This document shows, piece by piece, positions 30,857-44,300 of a stretch of 64,000 nt of DNA. This DNA comes from Rutidosis leptorrhynchoides (taxonomy: Eukaryota > Streptophyta > Magnoliopsida > Asterales > Asteraceae). The translations under genes and the position numbers were made by a program. Positions within the stretch are counted from its first letter, which is position 1. Each line of letters starts with the position of its first letter. The stretch is from positions 504,881,001-504,945,000 of the forward strand of contig NC_092336.1 in NCBI RefSeq assembly GCF_046630445.1, in the 5' to 3' direction. The notes under the pieces were generated by a model, which was given only the letters and a program-made list of their open reading frames with translations, had not been told where the DNA came from and ran no database searches.

Positions 30857-33800
30857 TTATGTGATGGTGTTGATGGTCAACTTAACACCATCTTTAAAAG
30901 AAGTAGGTGTAAAACTTAGCGTTCGAACCAGCTTAGTTATGTCCATGGATATGTCGGCAGGGGACTTGACTCCACGATCAATCTAAAAATAAAAAACACA
31001 AGTTTAACGCATTTTCACATGTAAAAAAGGGAAATTATCGACAAAATCTCGTTTCGGGTTAAATTGGTTGAAGTAAACATACCGATGACGCAGACACTGG
31101 TTTGATTAACGAGGTGTTGTAACCTCTAACACGAGCCACTACCTCAGCCATTTGAACACGAGATAACCTATCTGGTCCACCCACATTTAGAACCAATTGA
31201 ATTTTCTCACCATCTGAACATTACCAGAATTACCCAAACTTTAGCAACACATCGAACTAGAACAGGAATAAATAGAAGTGCATGTTTGACTTTAAAGGTC
31301 AAATATACAACCTCTAAAAAAATGGGATAGATTTTGGCACAAACTTAACACCATATTTTTGTTAATAGTACCTTTTACAAAGATTATTAGGATCACCAAA
31401 CATTTGATGAAAACAGAAAAAGGCAAGTTGGTTGAAGTCAAGATAGATAGTGTTTGACTTTAGAAGTCAAATGTGAGAGAATAATGGAGAAATGCATTTA
31501 CTACAACTTGAAAATGTAAGAAATAACTGAACAAATATGTAACCTGAAAACCATCTGTCAGCTAGTACTTGTATGATATTTACAACATCTTTGACAAAAA
31601 TCGGACAGCGAAATTCATCATGGAAGAATGTGGTTTCTTGTCCATTGGCGAGGACACTATCCATCCACTGTATTATTTCATATGTAAGATGTTATAATCA
31701 GCATCGATTTCAAAAACGAGTAATTTTTCGATATACTTATGTATAGATATACAAATATGAGCAAAACACACCTGAATTGGTAACGATTTTGAGACTGGTG
31801 AGATGGTTTGTGGCCCAAAAATGATACTACTTCTTAAAATTGCAAAGTTAGACCAGTTTGCAAAGATATATTCTTCTGCTGCCACTTTTGAATTCCCATA
31901 AACGTTCACAGGATGTGTCTTGTCGTCTTCTTTATAGAAAGACTTTGTCCCTTCATAAACTGGCAAAAAAGCGCGTCTCAAGTATTATAAAATGAAGAAA
32001 AAAAAAAATCAAAAATGACAAGAAAAGGTTCCATTGTTTGTGCTACCTTGGTCGGTTGATAGATGAATAAGAAGAGTATTGCTTTCACCGAAACTTGATA
32101 ACCACTTTATGAGTGAAGAAGGAACATTTATGGACATGGCAACTGTTGGCTCCGCTTCACACGCACGAGGTACAGAAAGTGCCGCACAATTGACCACTAC
32201 ATCGGGCTGCATCGCAAGTTAAAATAGCTTGTTGCACTTAGTTTCGAAACAACATTGGTTTGCAAAGCACAACGAAAACATTACGCACAAACTGTTGGAA
32301 GCTTCGACGAGCCCAACACACCCACTATAGAGGATCTAGACTATACAACACTCACTATACAAACACTTTGACGTTGGTTAGCCTTTAATTTTTATGAATC
32401 CTTAGTGCACAATAATACTTAGGTGACAGTGTCGACCATACATCATTTAGGCGGTATAACCGACCATATATCACTTAGGCGGCAGAGCCGACCATATAAT
32501 ACAAATAACACAAGTGCACTAAGAACTTAAACACAAACTAAGGCTTAATCGGGAAACTTAACAAATAACACTTTTATTAATACAAAATGTAATTACAATA
32601 TTACTCACTCACCACACTTTCTTTCTACTCGCTACTTATAAGCGTTCTTTCTCTAACTCACTCTTTTCTCACTTCCTCACAACTCTCACACACTACACAA
32701 ATGAACTCATCACCTATATTTATACTACTCCATGGAAGTTTCTAGAAACTAGATATTTCCATGAACATATATAAATATCTAGATATTTCTTATACATACA
32801 AATATCTAGATTTTTCTTTACATTTTAATATCTAGATATTTTTCATATACATATTAATATCTAAATATTTTACCCATATACATTTACTAATTTCATATTA
32901 TTCTAAATTTGCATTGTATTTTAACACTCCCCCTCAATGCAAATTTTTTTCCAACGATGTCTTGCAGACCATTCCAAGTGCTTCTCTGAATTTTGTAAAC
33001 TTCGGTTTACTTAGGCTCTTGGTGAATATATATGCAACCTGTTCATCTGTCTTTGTTGGCATCATCTTGATCTCTCCTTCAAGGACCTTCTCGCGAATAT
33101 AGTGATAGTGCACTTCTATATGTTTTGTTCTCGCATGAAAGACTGGATTTTCTGCTAGACGTATAGCTGATAAGTTATCGCAGAAAAGTTTTACTTGATA
33201 ATCTGTTGATTGATGAAGATCTTCCATTAGCTGCTTCAACCAAGTAATTTCTTGTGTTGCTGATGATGCCGATCGATATTCTGCTTCAGTGCTTGACAAG
33301 GATACTGTTGGTTGTCTCTTGCTTCACCATGATATTACTCCCGATCCAAGACTAAACATGTATCCAATTATTGACCGTCGTGTATCATAGTCTCCAGCGT
33401 AATCAGCGTCACAATATCCAGTCACGTGACATTCTTTTGTTTTCTTGTATAAAATACCAAAGTTGATAGTGCCTTTAACATACCTTAAGATGCGTCGTAC
33501 AACATCAAGGTGAGGCTTCTTCGGATTGCTCATGTATCGACTAACCACTCCAACTGCATAAGATATGTCTGGCCGGCTTAGTGTGAGATAAATAAGACTT
33601 CCGACCATCTTTCAATACATGGTAACATCTTGAAGACTTTTTCCTTCATCTGCTCGTAGTTTTGTATTCGGATCCATCGGAGTTGAGATAGGTTTGCAAT
33701 TAAGCATTCCGTACTTTTGTAAAAGATCTCGCGCATATTTCTGTTGTCCCAGAAATAATCCTTCTCTTTTCTGCTCTATTTCGAGTCCAAGAAAATGTTT

Positions 33801-36800
33801 AAGTTCTCCAAGCTCCTTCATATGAAATCTGATAGACAGATTCTCTCTTGTTCTTTGGATCTCCTCATAGTGATCTCCCGTGATGATTAAGTCATCCACA
33901 TATACTAGCACTATGGCTAGTTTTCCTTGATCTTGTTTCACAAATAAACTAGAATCTGAAGGAGCAACTGTAAAACCACTTTGTACCAAGAACTCACCAA
34001 TTTTCCCGTACCAAGCTCTTGGAGCCTGCTTCAAGCCATATAGTGCCTTCTTTAATTTGCAGACATGATCAGGATGGGACTTGTTCTCAAAGCCTCTTGG
34101 TTGCTCCATATAAATGTCTTTGTCAAGTTCTCCATGTAAGAAAGCGTTCTTGACATCCATCTGCCACATCTTCCAAGATTTGCTGGCGGCTAAAGCTAGT
34201 AGAGCTCGAATTGTTGTGATCTTCGCCACTGGACTAAACGTTTCTTCATAATCCAGCCCATATTGTTGAGAAAAACCTCTAGCAACAAGTCGAGCTTGAT
34301 ACCTTTCAATGGAGCCATCTGATCGAGTCTTCACCTTGTAAACCCATTTACAAGATATTGGTTTTACATCTTTTGGCTTTGGAACTAAACTCCATGTCTG
34401 GTTTTTTTTTAGTGCATTAATTTCTTCTTCCATCGCTTTCTGCCATTCTTGACTTTGTGCTGCTTCTTCATAAGTGGAAGGCTCAATAGGTATTGATTCA
34501 TCCACATGAGCAGCATTGGCATACCTCGGATTAGGTTGCCTCGGCCTTGTTGATCTTCGTAATTCTTGCACATGCTCCTCGGCATCCATTTGGCTTGGAC
34601 GAACCTCTTCGGATGTAGATTGATGTACCCCAGTTTTCCATGGACTCGTTTCCTTAGAGTACGATCCATCTCCTTCTTTAATTGGATCCGATATGTGCTC
34701 TTTATGTTCTTCTTTCTCTTCTGGAACTTCTTCTAATCCATGAGATTCTGGAAGCTCTATCTTTTGAGGTGACCACCATGAAAAAGCTTCATCAAATACC
34801 ACATTTCTTGAAGTATGACACTTTCCAGTATTTGGATCACAACATCTCCATCCTTTTCTTGATTCATCATAACCGACAAAAATGCACCGAATTGCCTTCT
34901 TATCAAATTTGCTTCGTAGATGATCTGGTACGAAGACGTAGCATACATATCCAAAAACCTTGAGATGGTTGACGGTTGGCTTGATCTTCCATAATCTTTC
35001 ATATGGTGAAATATATCCTAATTTTGTTTGTGGGAGTCTGTTAATCACGCATGAAGCCGTCCTCATACATTCGGCCCAAAATCTTCCTGGTACATTCTTA
35101 CCATGAAGCATACTTCGACAGGTTTCAGCAAGATGACGATTCTTACGTTCTGCCACTCCATTCTGTTGTGGAGTATTAGGGCAAGTTAATTGCCTTCTGA
35201 TCTTGTGCTTCTCAAGATACATATTGAACTCAGTCGATAATTATTCTCCTCCATTATCTGTGCGTAAGCACCTAATCTTATTATTGAGCTCACTTTCTAT
35301 CTTCTTCTTGAACTCTTTAAACTTCTGAAAAGTCTCCGACTTTTCCTTCATGAAGTAAACCCACACATACCTTGAGAAGTCATCAATGAATGTCACCATA
35401 TACTTCATTCCTCCAAGTGATGTTTGTTTCACTGGGCCAAAGACGTATGAGTGTATGAGCTCTAGTGGTGTCTTGGACTGATGTTGTGACTCCTTGAATG
35501 GCAATTGGTGAGCTTTTCCAAATTGACATCCAGCACATATTGTATCTGTTCGGATATCAATTTGAGGAAGCCCATTTACTATGCGTTTCACCATCATCTC
35601 CTTTAACTTATTGTATCCCACATGCCCAAGACGTTCATGCCACAGATCAGCCGTCTCATTCTTTCGAGTCTTATCCACATAAGCTGTTTCAGCAGATAAT
35701 ACATAGACCGATTCTATTCTTCTTCCATGCATAACTGGATTGCCAACCACCTTTACTCTCTTGAATACGAACACATCTTCTGGTCCAAAGAGCACATAGT
35801 TCCCTTCTGCTGTCAATTGTGGTACTGACAGTAAATTCTTCTTTAGGCCAGGGACAAGATACACTTTCTCGAGTTGGAGCTTTTGAGAGTCGCCTTCATT
35901 TGGAATTATTGTCTTTCCAATGTGAGAAATACACAACCTTGAATTGTTGGCTGTCAACACGACTCTCTTTCCTTTGTAATCCTCCATTTCTTGCAGCTTT
36001 GTCCCATCGTTGATCATATGATTTGAGCACCCAGAATCGATGATCCAATCATCTTTGTAGTTTATTTTTGACTTTAAAGTTGTTGTAAGAGCTTGATCAT
36101 CTATGTCAGCTTCAACAGAGAGACCAGCTTCTGCATCCCATGTTTCCTCATTAATGGATGCTTCGAATGTGACCTCTTTCTTCTCATCTGTTGTGGCGGA
36201 CACATTTCCTTCGAAAGTTCGCCTTCTGGGGAATCTACAATCTCGAGCAAAATGACCCTTCTTGCCACAATTGAAGCATTCACCATTCTTTCTCTTATCA
36301 TTTTCCCCGTATTGTTGGCGATGATCTCTTCTTCTTTGTTGAGCTCCCCCTGAAGAGTTGCCTTTTGATTTTGGGTGACCCTTCCACCCATATATTTCTT
36401 TCATCGCCTCTTGTCTTCGAGATGTTGCTTTCTTCTTATTGGTGAAGAGTGCCTCTTCTTCGCCTTTTATGCTTACTTCACTCATCTGCTTGGCTAATGC
36501 TTCTTGGTTAGCCAATAAATTCTCCAACTCTATTAATGTTGGTTGAGTAGGCCATCCTCTCACAGCGGCTATAAATCCATTATACTCGGACCTTAAGCCA
36601 TGGATGATAATTCTCTTCATCCTTGCATCACTCACTTTCTCTTCAGGAGCAAGTTGAGATATCTCACGACAAATAGATTTCACCTTGGTGAAATACTGAG
36701 AAATAGACAGACTTCCTTGTGAGATACCCGCGAGCTCATTTTCCAAGAGCTGGAGGCGTGCTTCATTCTTCTTTGAAAATAATTTTTCAAAAGTTTCCCA

Positions 36801-39800
36801 AGCTGCCTTTGGTGTTTTCTCGTCACGGATGTGCTGTAGCGACCCCGACAAATCGTCAAGTGACGGCGTCGGCTACGTGGGTCCCATTACCTGATTATAA
36901 GTCTTTAAAATAACGTTTGACCAAAATATGTCGCCTTCATTTCAAAATAAAGATTGTTTCAAAGTTTACAAGAATAGTTCAACCAAAAGTTAAGTTACAA
37001 GGTTATATGTACAAATGAAATCTAGGCGACACAGTTTAAAGTAAAGTCAAAAGACGCTCCATGAAATGCACGTATACTCGACATCCAATGCAAGTATCAA
37101 ATAGCAAGCGGAAGCATGTTTCACATAACGTGTAGTGACCTGAGAAAAACATAGAAATCTGTCAACGAAAAACGTTGGTGAAAACATAGGTTTAGTAAGT
37201 AAATTGCATTGAACCACAAGGTTCTTTAAGAATTGCTCAACCAGAATCATTCACATTCCAAAATAGTATTTGTATCACGAGCACCCAATTATCAAGGCTT
37301 AACCGAATCTTCCCTCTGAATTTTGAATTTAGTGTTAGAACTTACACTATACATTGTTGAAATCATATTTCATTCACTAACGGTAGCGAACCGTCTGAAT
37401 GAGGGTTTGTTAAACCCGTATGGCCACACAACATAATTACACGCTTACACTTACACCCTGCAAGTGGAACTAATGATAATTGGATTGAGGACTTTTGTTC
37501 AAACTCGTATGCATCTTTGTATTCGTATTTGTTCACAATGTAAAAGCATGAAAAGTAAATAAGTATGAAATGTATGTGTTTCTCAGCCCACGGTGTAAAG
37601 AATAAAAGTGATTAAAAAGTGGGACTATGATCTCACCTTGAGTGCAAGAGTAATAAAGTACTTCGACAAGTAAACGCGTGCAAAGACAAGGCTAGTCTCG
37701 ACCTAAACATATAGGTTGTATCAATAACGGTAAACGCGATAGGTCAAAGATGTTCAATTAGTCCTATGGCTCGATACGACTCGATTAATATAGCATGTGA
37801 AGCAAATTGTCAAGTTTCATGCAAGATACAAGTATAAAAGCATGTTAGGAAGATTGCATAATTAATTTGTTAAGTTTGACAAAAAGTCAAACTTGGTCGG
37901 GTCAAAGTCAACGAAAAAGTCAACATGTTCGGGTCGGGTCCCGGACTATTTTTCTATGCTAAATATTCATATATAAGTATATTAGAACAAGTTTCATGTG
38001 AATCGGAGGTCGGTAGCTAGTCAAACATTTCGCGTGTAAATGGACAAGGAGGTCAGAATCTGTTCAGCCTATTCTGCGCGCCGCGCGGGTAAGGGGCGCG
38101 CCGCGCCACCCCCTGTACAGGTCTGTTTCTGTTTTCCACAAATATGCACGAGCCAAAACCAATTCAAACACAACTCTTGACCCGTAAACACTTATAACGC
38201 CTATCATACATCGTTGGAAAGGTATTTTGACGAGGAATGCAACTAAACACATATCATCAATCAAACTTGCACTTATAACAACCAAAAACCGAAATTAAAC
38301 ATTCATAATCTAAGTTCAAGTTCCAAAAACGCATTTTATGATTCGGGCAACCAATTTACATGTATGTTATGCCGTTTCGAAGGTAATCAAACACACATTG
38401 CAACAAAACACTTAACAACAATATCTCATAGCATTTGACGCATCAAAAGTTCATGTAAAGCTTATCAAACCCTAATCCAAGTTCACAAAATCATTAATCA
38501 TATTCTTGGAGTTTCCTTAATCAACCTATACATCAAACCGAAGCTAATGATACTAGTAACACTTTTAAAACATGCACTTTAACAATCTAACAACATTTGA
38601 TCATCCAAAATCAAGGATTTAGCAAGTAATTTTCATATTGAACTAGTTACACCAAAAACAACGAATCGAGCATACAATTTACATACACGACATCACAATG
38701 AGCCATAGACACTAATTAACAACTTTATAACTCAAAAATCTCAAGAACACATAAAATTAGTGATTTTAGAAAGTTACCCAAAATGGATGAGGTTGGTATC
38801 AAATCGAAGAGGATGAAACGAGGATCAAGAATATGTAGTCGGATTTGTTGTGAGCTTCCTAAATCAAAATTAGATGATGAATTGCTTTTTGAAAGATTGA
38901 AAGAAAATGGAGAAGTATGAGAAGAAAATGGAAAAGAAAATAAAAGAAAAATGGGGAGGAGGTTGACTAGTCAAAGTGCTAGTCACCTCTTTGTCTTTTT
39001 GGCAAAACTAGTCCCTTTAGTTTGTAATCGGGTGCGAGAGTTAACCGAACGAATATTTTAAATTACACGGGAGTACGGGAGACGTTATAATCCGATAACG
39101 AGAATATTTAAAATGTTACTTAACAAGGATACGAATCTAGATACGAAGGGCATTATTTAAAAGAAAAAGACGGGCGTTAAAATAATTTAACGGAAAAATG
39201 CGGGATGTTACATTATCCACACCTCAAAAGAAATTTCGTCCCGAAATTTAGTTGGAAGTAGTAGTCGATATCTCTTATTCGAGACTTTACGTTGTCCATG
39301 CTATGAATAAGTGAAGGTACGTCCTTGAGTGTTCTCACGAATTTAGATAGTTAGGGTTTTACGTTGCATTAAGGTTTGGTTTTACGATCCCCGGTTTTAA
39401 CCGGTTTTCCCATGAAGAGAAGTTTGTCATCAATAGTTGGTGTATCTGGCAGGATTGCACGTTCCTGTTCCGCAGGACACGTTTCCCAGTTTGTTACACG
39501 AAATGTAGGGTAAACGGAAGCTTAATTGAGTCGAAAGTTCTAAGCGGTAGGAAGCGGTTCCAATACGCCCCAAGGTTTCAAAAGGTTCGATATTGCGGCT
39601 AGCCTTTCTCGATTTCCCCAAAATGGATTACACCTTTCCAAGGTGCGGTTTCTCAATATTACGCGGTTACACACTGGAATTTGTGAGGTTTTCATCTAAG
39701 TTTGGTATAACTCCTTTGACGACTACGGGCCGCTTCGAGCCCTTCCCGGACTTGAATGATCTCAATTGTTGTTTCTTGATGGAGTTCAGATTTCGGTGGT

Positions 39801-41288
39801 TGACGCTTGGTTGAATGAACGGGGGTATGACATTAGCGGTCATATAGGGTTTCGGAAAGTGCGTGCGAACACACGAGTGGTAACTACTGTTGTAAGAGTG
39901 ATCTACTAAAGGTGACAAGACGAGTCGTGACATGTCTTTCCAAGACGTAAATCGTTCGTTTGTTTGGTTCATCGGGTTGTGGGTGGCACGCGGTACTCAT
40001 GTCTAAGCGGGTCTCCAAGGTTTCTTGTAAAACTAGAAGTGAAACGAGGATTTCGATACAGGATAAATGTCGAAGATACATTGGGTTGGAATAGAATCTC
40101 TTAAGATGTGTTTGAACAAGTCAGTTAGGGTTCGAAAAAGGTTCGTTAGGACCATTCACCCTCGTGGCGAATACTAATGTAATATGAGGAATTTCTCTAT
40201 CCATGGAGAAATGTTACAAGGAGTTTCTTTAAACAGAAATGCGAGCGATAAAGATAGGAGTGAGATGAGGACTTAGAATTGGATGAGCTTACACCTCGAG
40301 GTTGCCATATCGTGCCTCTAGTTGTAAAAAGTTGAAGTCTGAAAGAGAGACGAGATAGTATACGTGGTTGTATAGTTCGGGGTTGAATAATAGTTGACCG
40401 ATTATCAGAAACACAAGGGCGTTAAGTCAAAGAAGAGTGAAGTATCGTTGGATTGTGTGTTATCTTAAGTTCCAGTAATATCAGACGGTAACGGTGAAAT
40501 AACAGAGGTATGTAGTGTGGTACGTGATGATGAGGAAGTTGATCGGATCCACAATTTTAGTATTTGACTTCTTCGTGCAAAATAACGAATTTAACTAGAA
40601 ATGTTGGTGTGAAGAATCACGCTCAAGGCTCGAACACGGAGAGGTTTATAGTTTTTTTTCCTTAGTGAGTTAACGAGTTTAAAAGTCGTGTAACACGAGA
40701 AAAGTCAGAAATGAATCTTCGGTAGTAACAGACGAGATCTAAGATTTTACGAATACAAGTCTGAGTGGGGAGAGTTTCCTGATTACATGTGGCTTGATTT
40801 CGAGATTGATTGTAATGCCTTGACCATTAACATCATGGTCTAGAAAATTGGACTTCGTTCAACAGAAATTCTCACTCGGAGAATTTGGTATAGAGTTGCT
40901 CTTTTCTCAAAAGTTCGAGCGTAAGATGGTGATGTTGTTCGTTTTCCTTCTTTACTTAAATAAGTTAAGATGTCATCCATAAATACGATAACAGATTTGT
41001 CTAGATAAGTTGCATACGTGATTTAGGAGGTTCATGAATACGGACGGAGCCCTAAATAAATCAAACGGTACTAAGAGAGATTTACAACTAACGTTGCGAG
41101 TTCGGAAATGGCTTAGGAGACATCGTCTCACTTAACCCCCAATTGATGATAACCGGAACGGAGGTCGTTTTGGAATACACACGGGATTCATGCAAGAAAT
41201 CATGAGGTCATGGATGCGAGGGAGAGGGTATCGGTTTCCAACCGAAAATTACTCAGTTCACAATAATCTATACAAGATGATGGGGAAA

Positions 41289-41336
<48 letters not shown>

Positions 41337-44300
41337 GAATAGGTTTCGAGCTCCCTAGTTCTATAGGTGTCAAGTCAAAAGTCTTAACGTATATCCTCCA
41401 ATAAAATTTATAGGCACAAAATATTTTCCGTTGGTCACTTAAATTGCCTAAGTAGTGTCTAGGGGAAAAAAAATGGAATGTAAAGAGCACGAGTCAAAGA
41501 CTTGGTTAATAAACATCTAGTGGTAATCGAATCGAATAAGTATGAAATATACGGTTTGTTGTGAAGAAACGTACCCGTGACTAGTCCATCGTCGTCTCGG
41601 GCATCCTAGGTGTCGATGTTGAAAGTTCAACGGCGTGCGTTGGGGTTGATTTTCTTATTTGGGCACGCACTCCTAAAATGTCCCGGTTGGCCACATTCAA
41701 AACAAACACCCGTCTTGGGTGCATTGGGCTCCTTTTGAGCGACGGGAGTGGTATTCCTACAATCGTGGGCTACATGGCCACTTCTTTGACACTTCAAGCA
41801 AAATGGTTTGCCACATTCGCCTAAATGATGTTTGTAGCACTCGTTACAATACGGTAGGTGTCCGGTATAACCCCTCTTGCCGTCGGAGGTGTAAGGCTTC
41901 TTAGCAAAGTTGTTGTTGCTTGATTGAGAGGGTTCCCACTTTCTTTTGTTGCCGCCCGATTTATCCTCGGCCTTAGGTGCCGGAACTACGATTTCGTCAA
42001 CCGTTTCAATTAGTTGGCGAGCCATGTTCATAGCGGCTTGATGAGTAGTGGGTTTGGATGACATCACCCCTTGTTTGATGCTTTTTGGAAGACCGAGCAT
42101 GTAGAGTTCAATCCTTTGAGATTCGGGGTTAACAAGATTAGGACACATCAAGGATAGTTCGGCGAAGCGTTGATTATAAGCTTTAAGATCGTTTCCGACC
42201 GCTTTCAAAGCTCTTAGTTCTCCCTCAAGCTTTCGGGTTTCTTCGCGCGGAAAATATTCAACAATCATCTTTTCCTTTAGATCGGCCCAAGAGAGGGCAT
42301 GAGCTTCATCGGTACCCACCGATTGAACATAGGTGTTCCACCATGTTAGAGCAATTCCGGAGAAAGTGTGAGTGGAGTATTTGACCTTGTCTTGGTCCCG
42401 ACAACCGCTTATGCTAAAGACGGCTTCCGTTTGCTCAAACCATCGGGTGAGCACGACCGGTCCCCCGGTTCCATCAAAAGTGTGAGGTTTGCACCCCATG
42501 AAAGCTTTATAGGAGCATCCCTCGTTTGAGTTTCCGGCTCCATTGTTGTTGTTGTTGTGGTTGTTATTATTATTGTTGTTGGATGAGTGACCGGCCATGG
42601 CCGCATCTACGGCGGTAGCTATCATCCGTTCGAGAGCTTGTTCGGGAGTTTCATTGCGGCGTACACGACGAGGAGCCATTGTTCCTTCAAGACACAAGAA
42701 TATCGTTGGTTAGTATTTTCAACAATACTAACCGGAGTATGGATTAAGGATAGAGAGAAAATTTTCCTTGACTCGCCCTAAATTCTTTATGTCATAATGT
42801 CGGAACGTCCATGTGAATCACCGTAATATAATCCCGGAAATTATATTACCCTGATTCTCATGTGCATTTAACATTACTTCATAAAGTCAAGGTGGCGCAT
42901 CAACAAAATTTATCCATGTAAGATCAAGATCGAATACGAGTTAGATATGATATAAGAGTTCGAGTATAAATGCACAAATAGTCAAGTAATTCCTACTTCA
43001 GTCTATATGCCGGTTGTAGTCTAGATTCACCTATGTACCTTATGACTCGGGGTGGACACAAATGAACTCTAAATCCCTACAACCAAGGCTCTGATACCAA
43101 CTGTAGCGACCCCGACAAATCGTCAAGTGACGGCGTCGGCTACGTGGGTCCCATTACCTGATTATAAGTCTTTAAAATAACGTTTGACCAAAATATGTCG
43201 CCTTCATTTCAAAATAAAGATTGTTTCAAAGTTTACAAGAATAGTTCAACCAAAAGTTAAGTTACAAGGTTATATGTACAAATGAAATCTAGGCGACACA
43301 GTTTAAAGTAAAGTCAAAAGACGCTCCATGAAATGCACGTATACTCGACATCCAATGCAAGTATCAAATAGCAAGCGGAAGCATGTTTCACATAACGTGT
43401 AGTGACCTGAGAAAAACATAGAAATCTGTCAACGAAAAACGTTGGTGAAAACATAGGTTTAGTAAGTAAATTGCATTGAACCACAAGGTTCTTTAAGAAT
43501 TGCTCAACCAGAATCATTCACATTCCAAAATAGTATTTGTATCACGAGCACCCAATTATCAAGGCTTAACCGAATCTTCCCTCTGAATTTTGAATTTAGT
43601 GTTAGAACTTACACTATACATTGTTGAAATCATATTTCATTCACTAACGGTAGCGAACCGTCTGAATGAGGGTTTGTTAAACCCGTATGGCCACACAACA
43701 TAATTACACGCTTACACTTACACCCTGCAAGTGGAACTAATGATAATTGGATTGAGGACTTTTGTTCAAACTCGTATGCATCTTTGTATTCGTATTTGTT
43801 CACAATGTAAAAGCATGAAAAGTAAATAAGTATGAAATGTATGTGTTTCTCAGCCCACGGTGTAAAGAATAAAAGTGATTAAAAAGTGGGACTATGATCT
43901 CACCTTGAGTGCAAGAGTAATAAAGTACTTCGACAAGTAAACGCGTGCAAAGACAAGGCTAGTCTCGACCTAAACATATAGGTTGTATCAATAACGGTAA
44001 ACGCGATAGGTCAAAGATGTTCAATTAGTCCTATGGCTCGATACGACTCGATTAATATAGCATGTGAAGCAAATTGTCAAGTTTCATGCAAGATACAAGT
44101 ATAAAAGCATGTTAGGAAGATTGCATAATTAATTTGTTAAGTTTGACAAAAAGTCAAACTTGGTCGGGTCAAAGTCAACGAAAAAGTCAACATGTTCGGG
44201 TCGGGTCCCGGACTATTTTTCTATGCTAAATATTCATATATAAGTATATTAGAACAAGTTTCATGTGAATCGGAGGTCGGTAGCTAGTCAAACATTTCGC

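Noticed and set aside
37047-38285. Two short frames repeated identically at 43,314-44,552
   Set aside because: They lie in the two LTR copies of the nested Gypsy element and match no known protein; repetition is explained by the LTRs.
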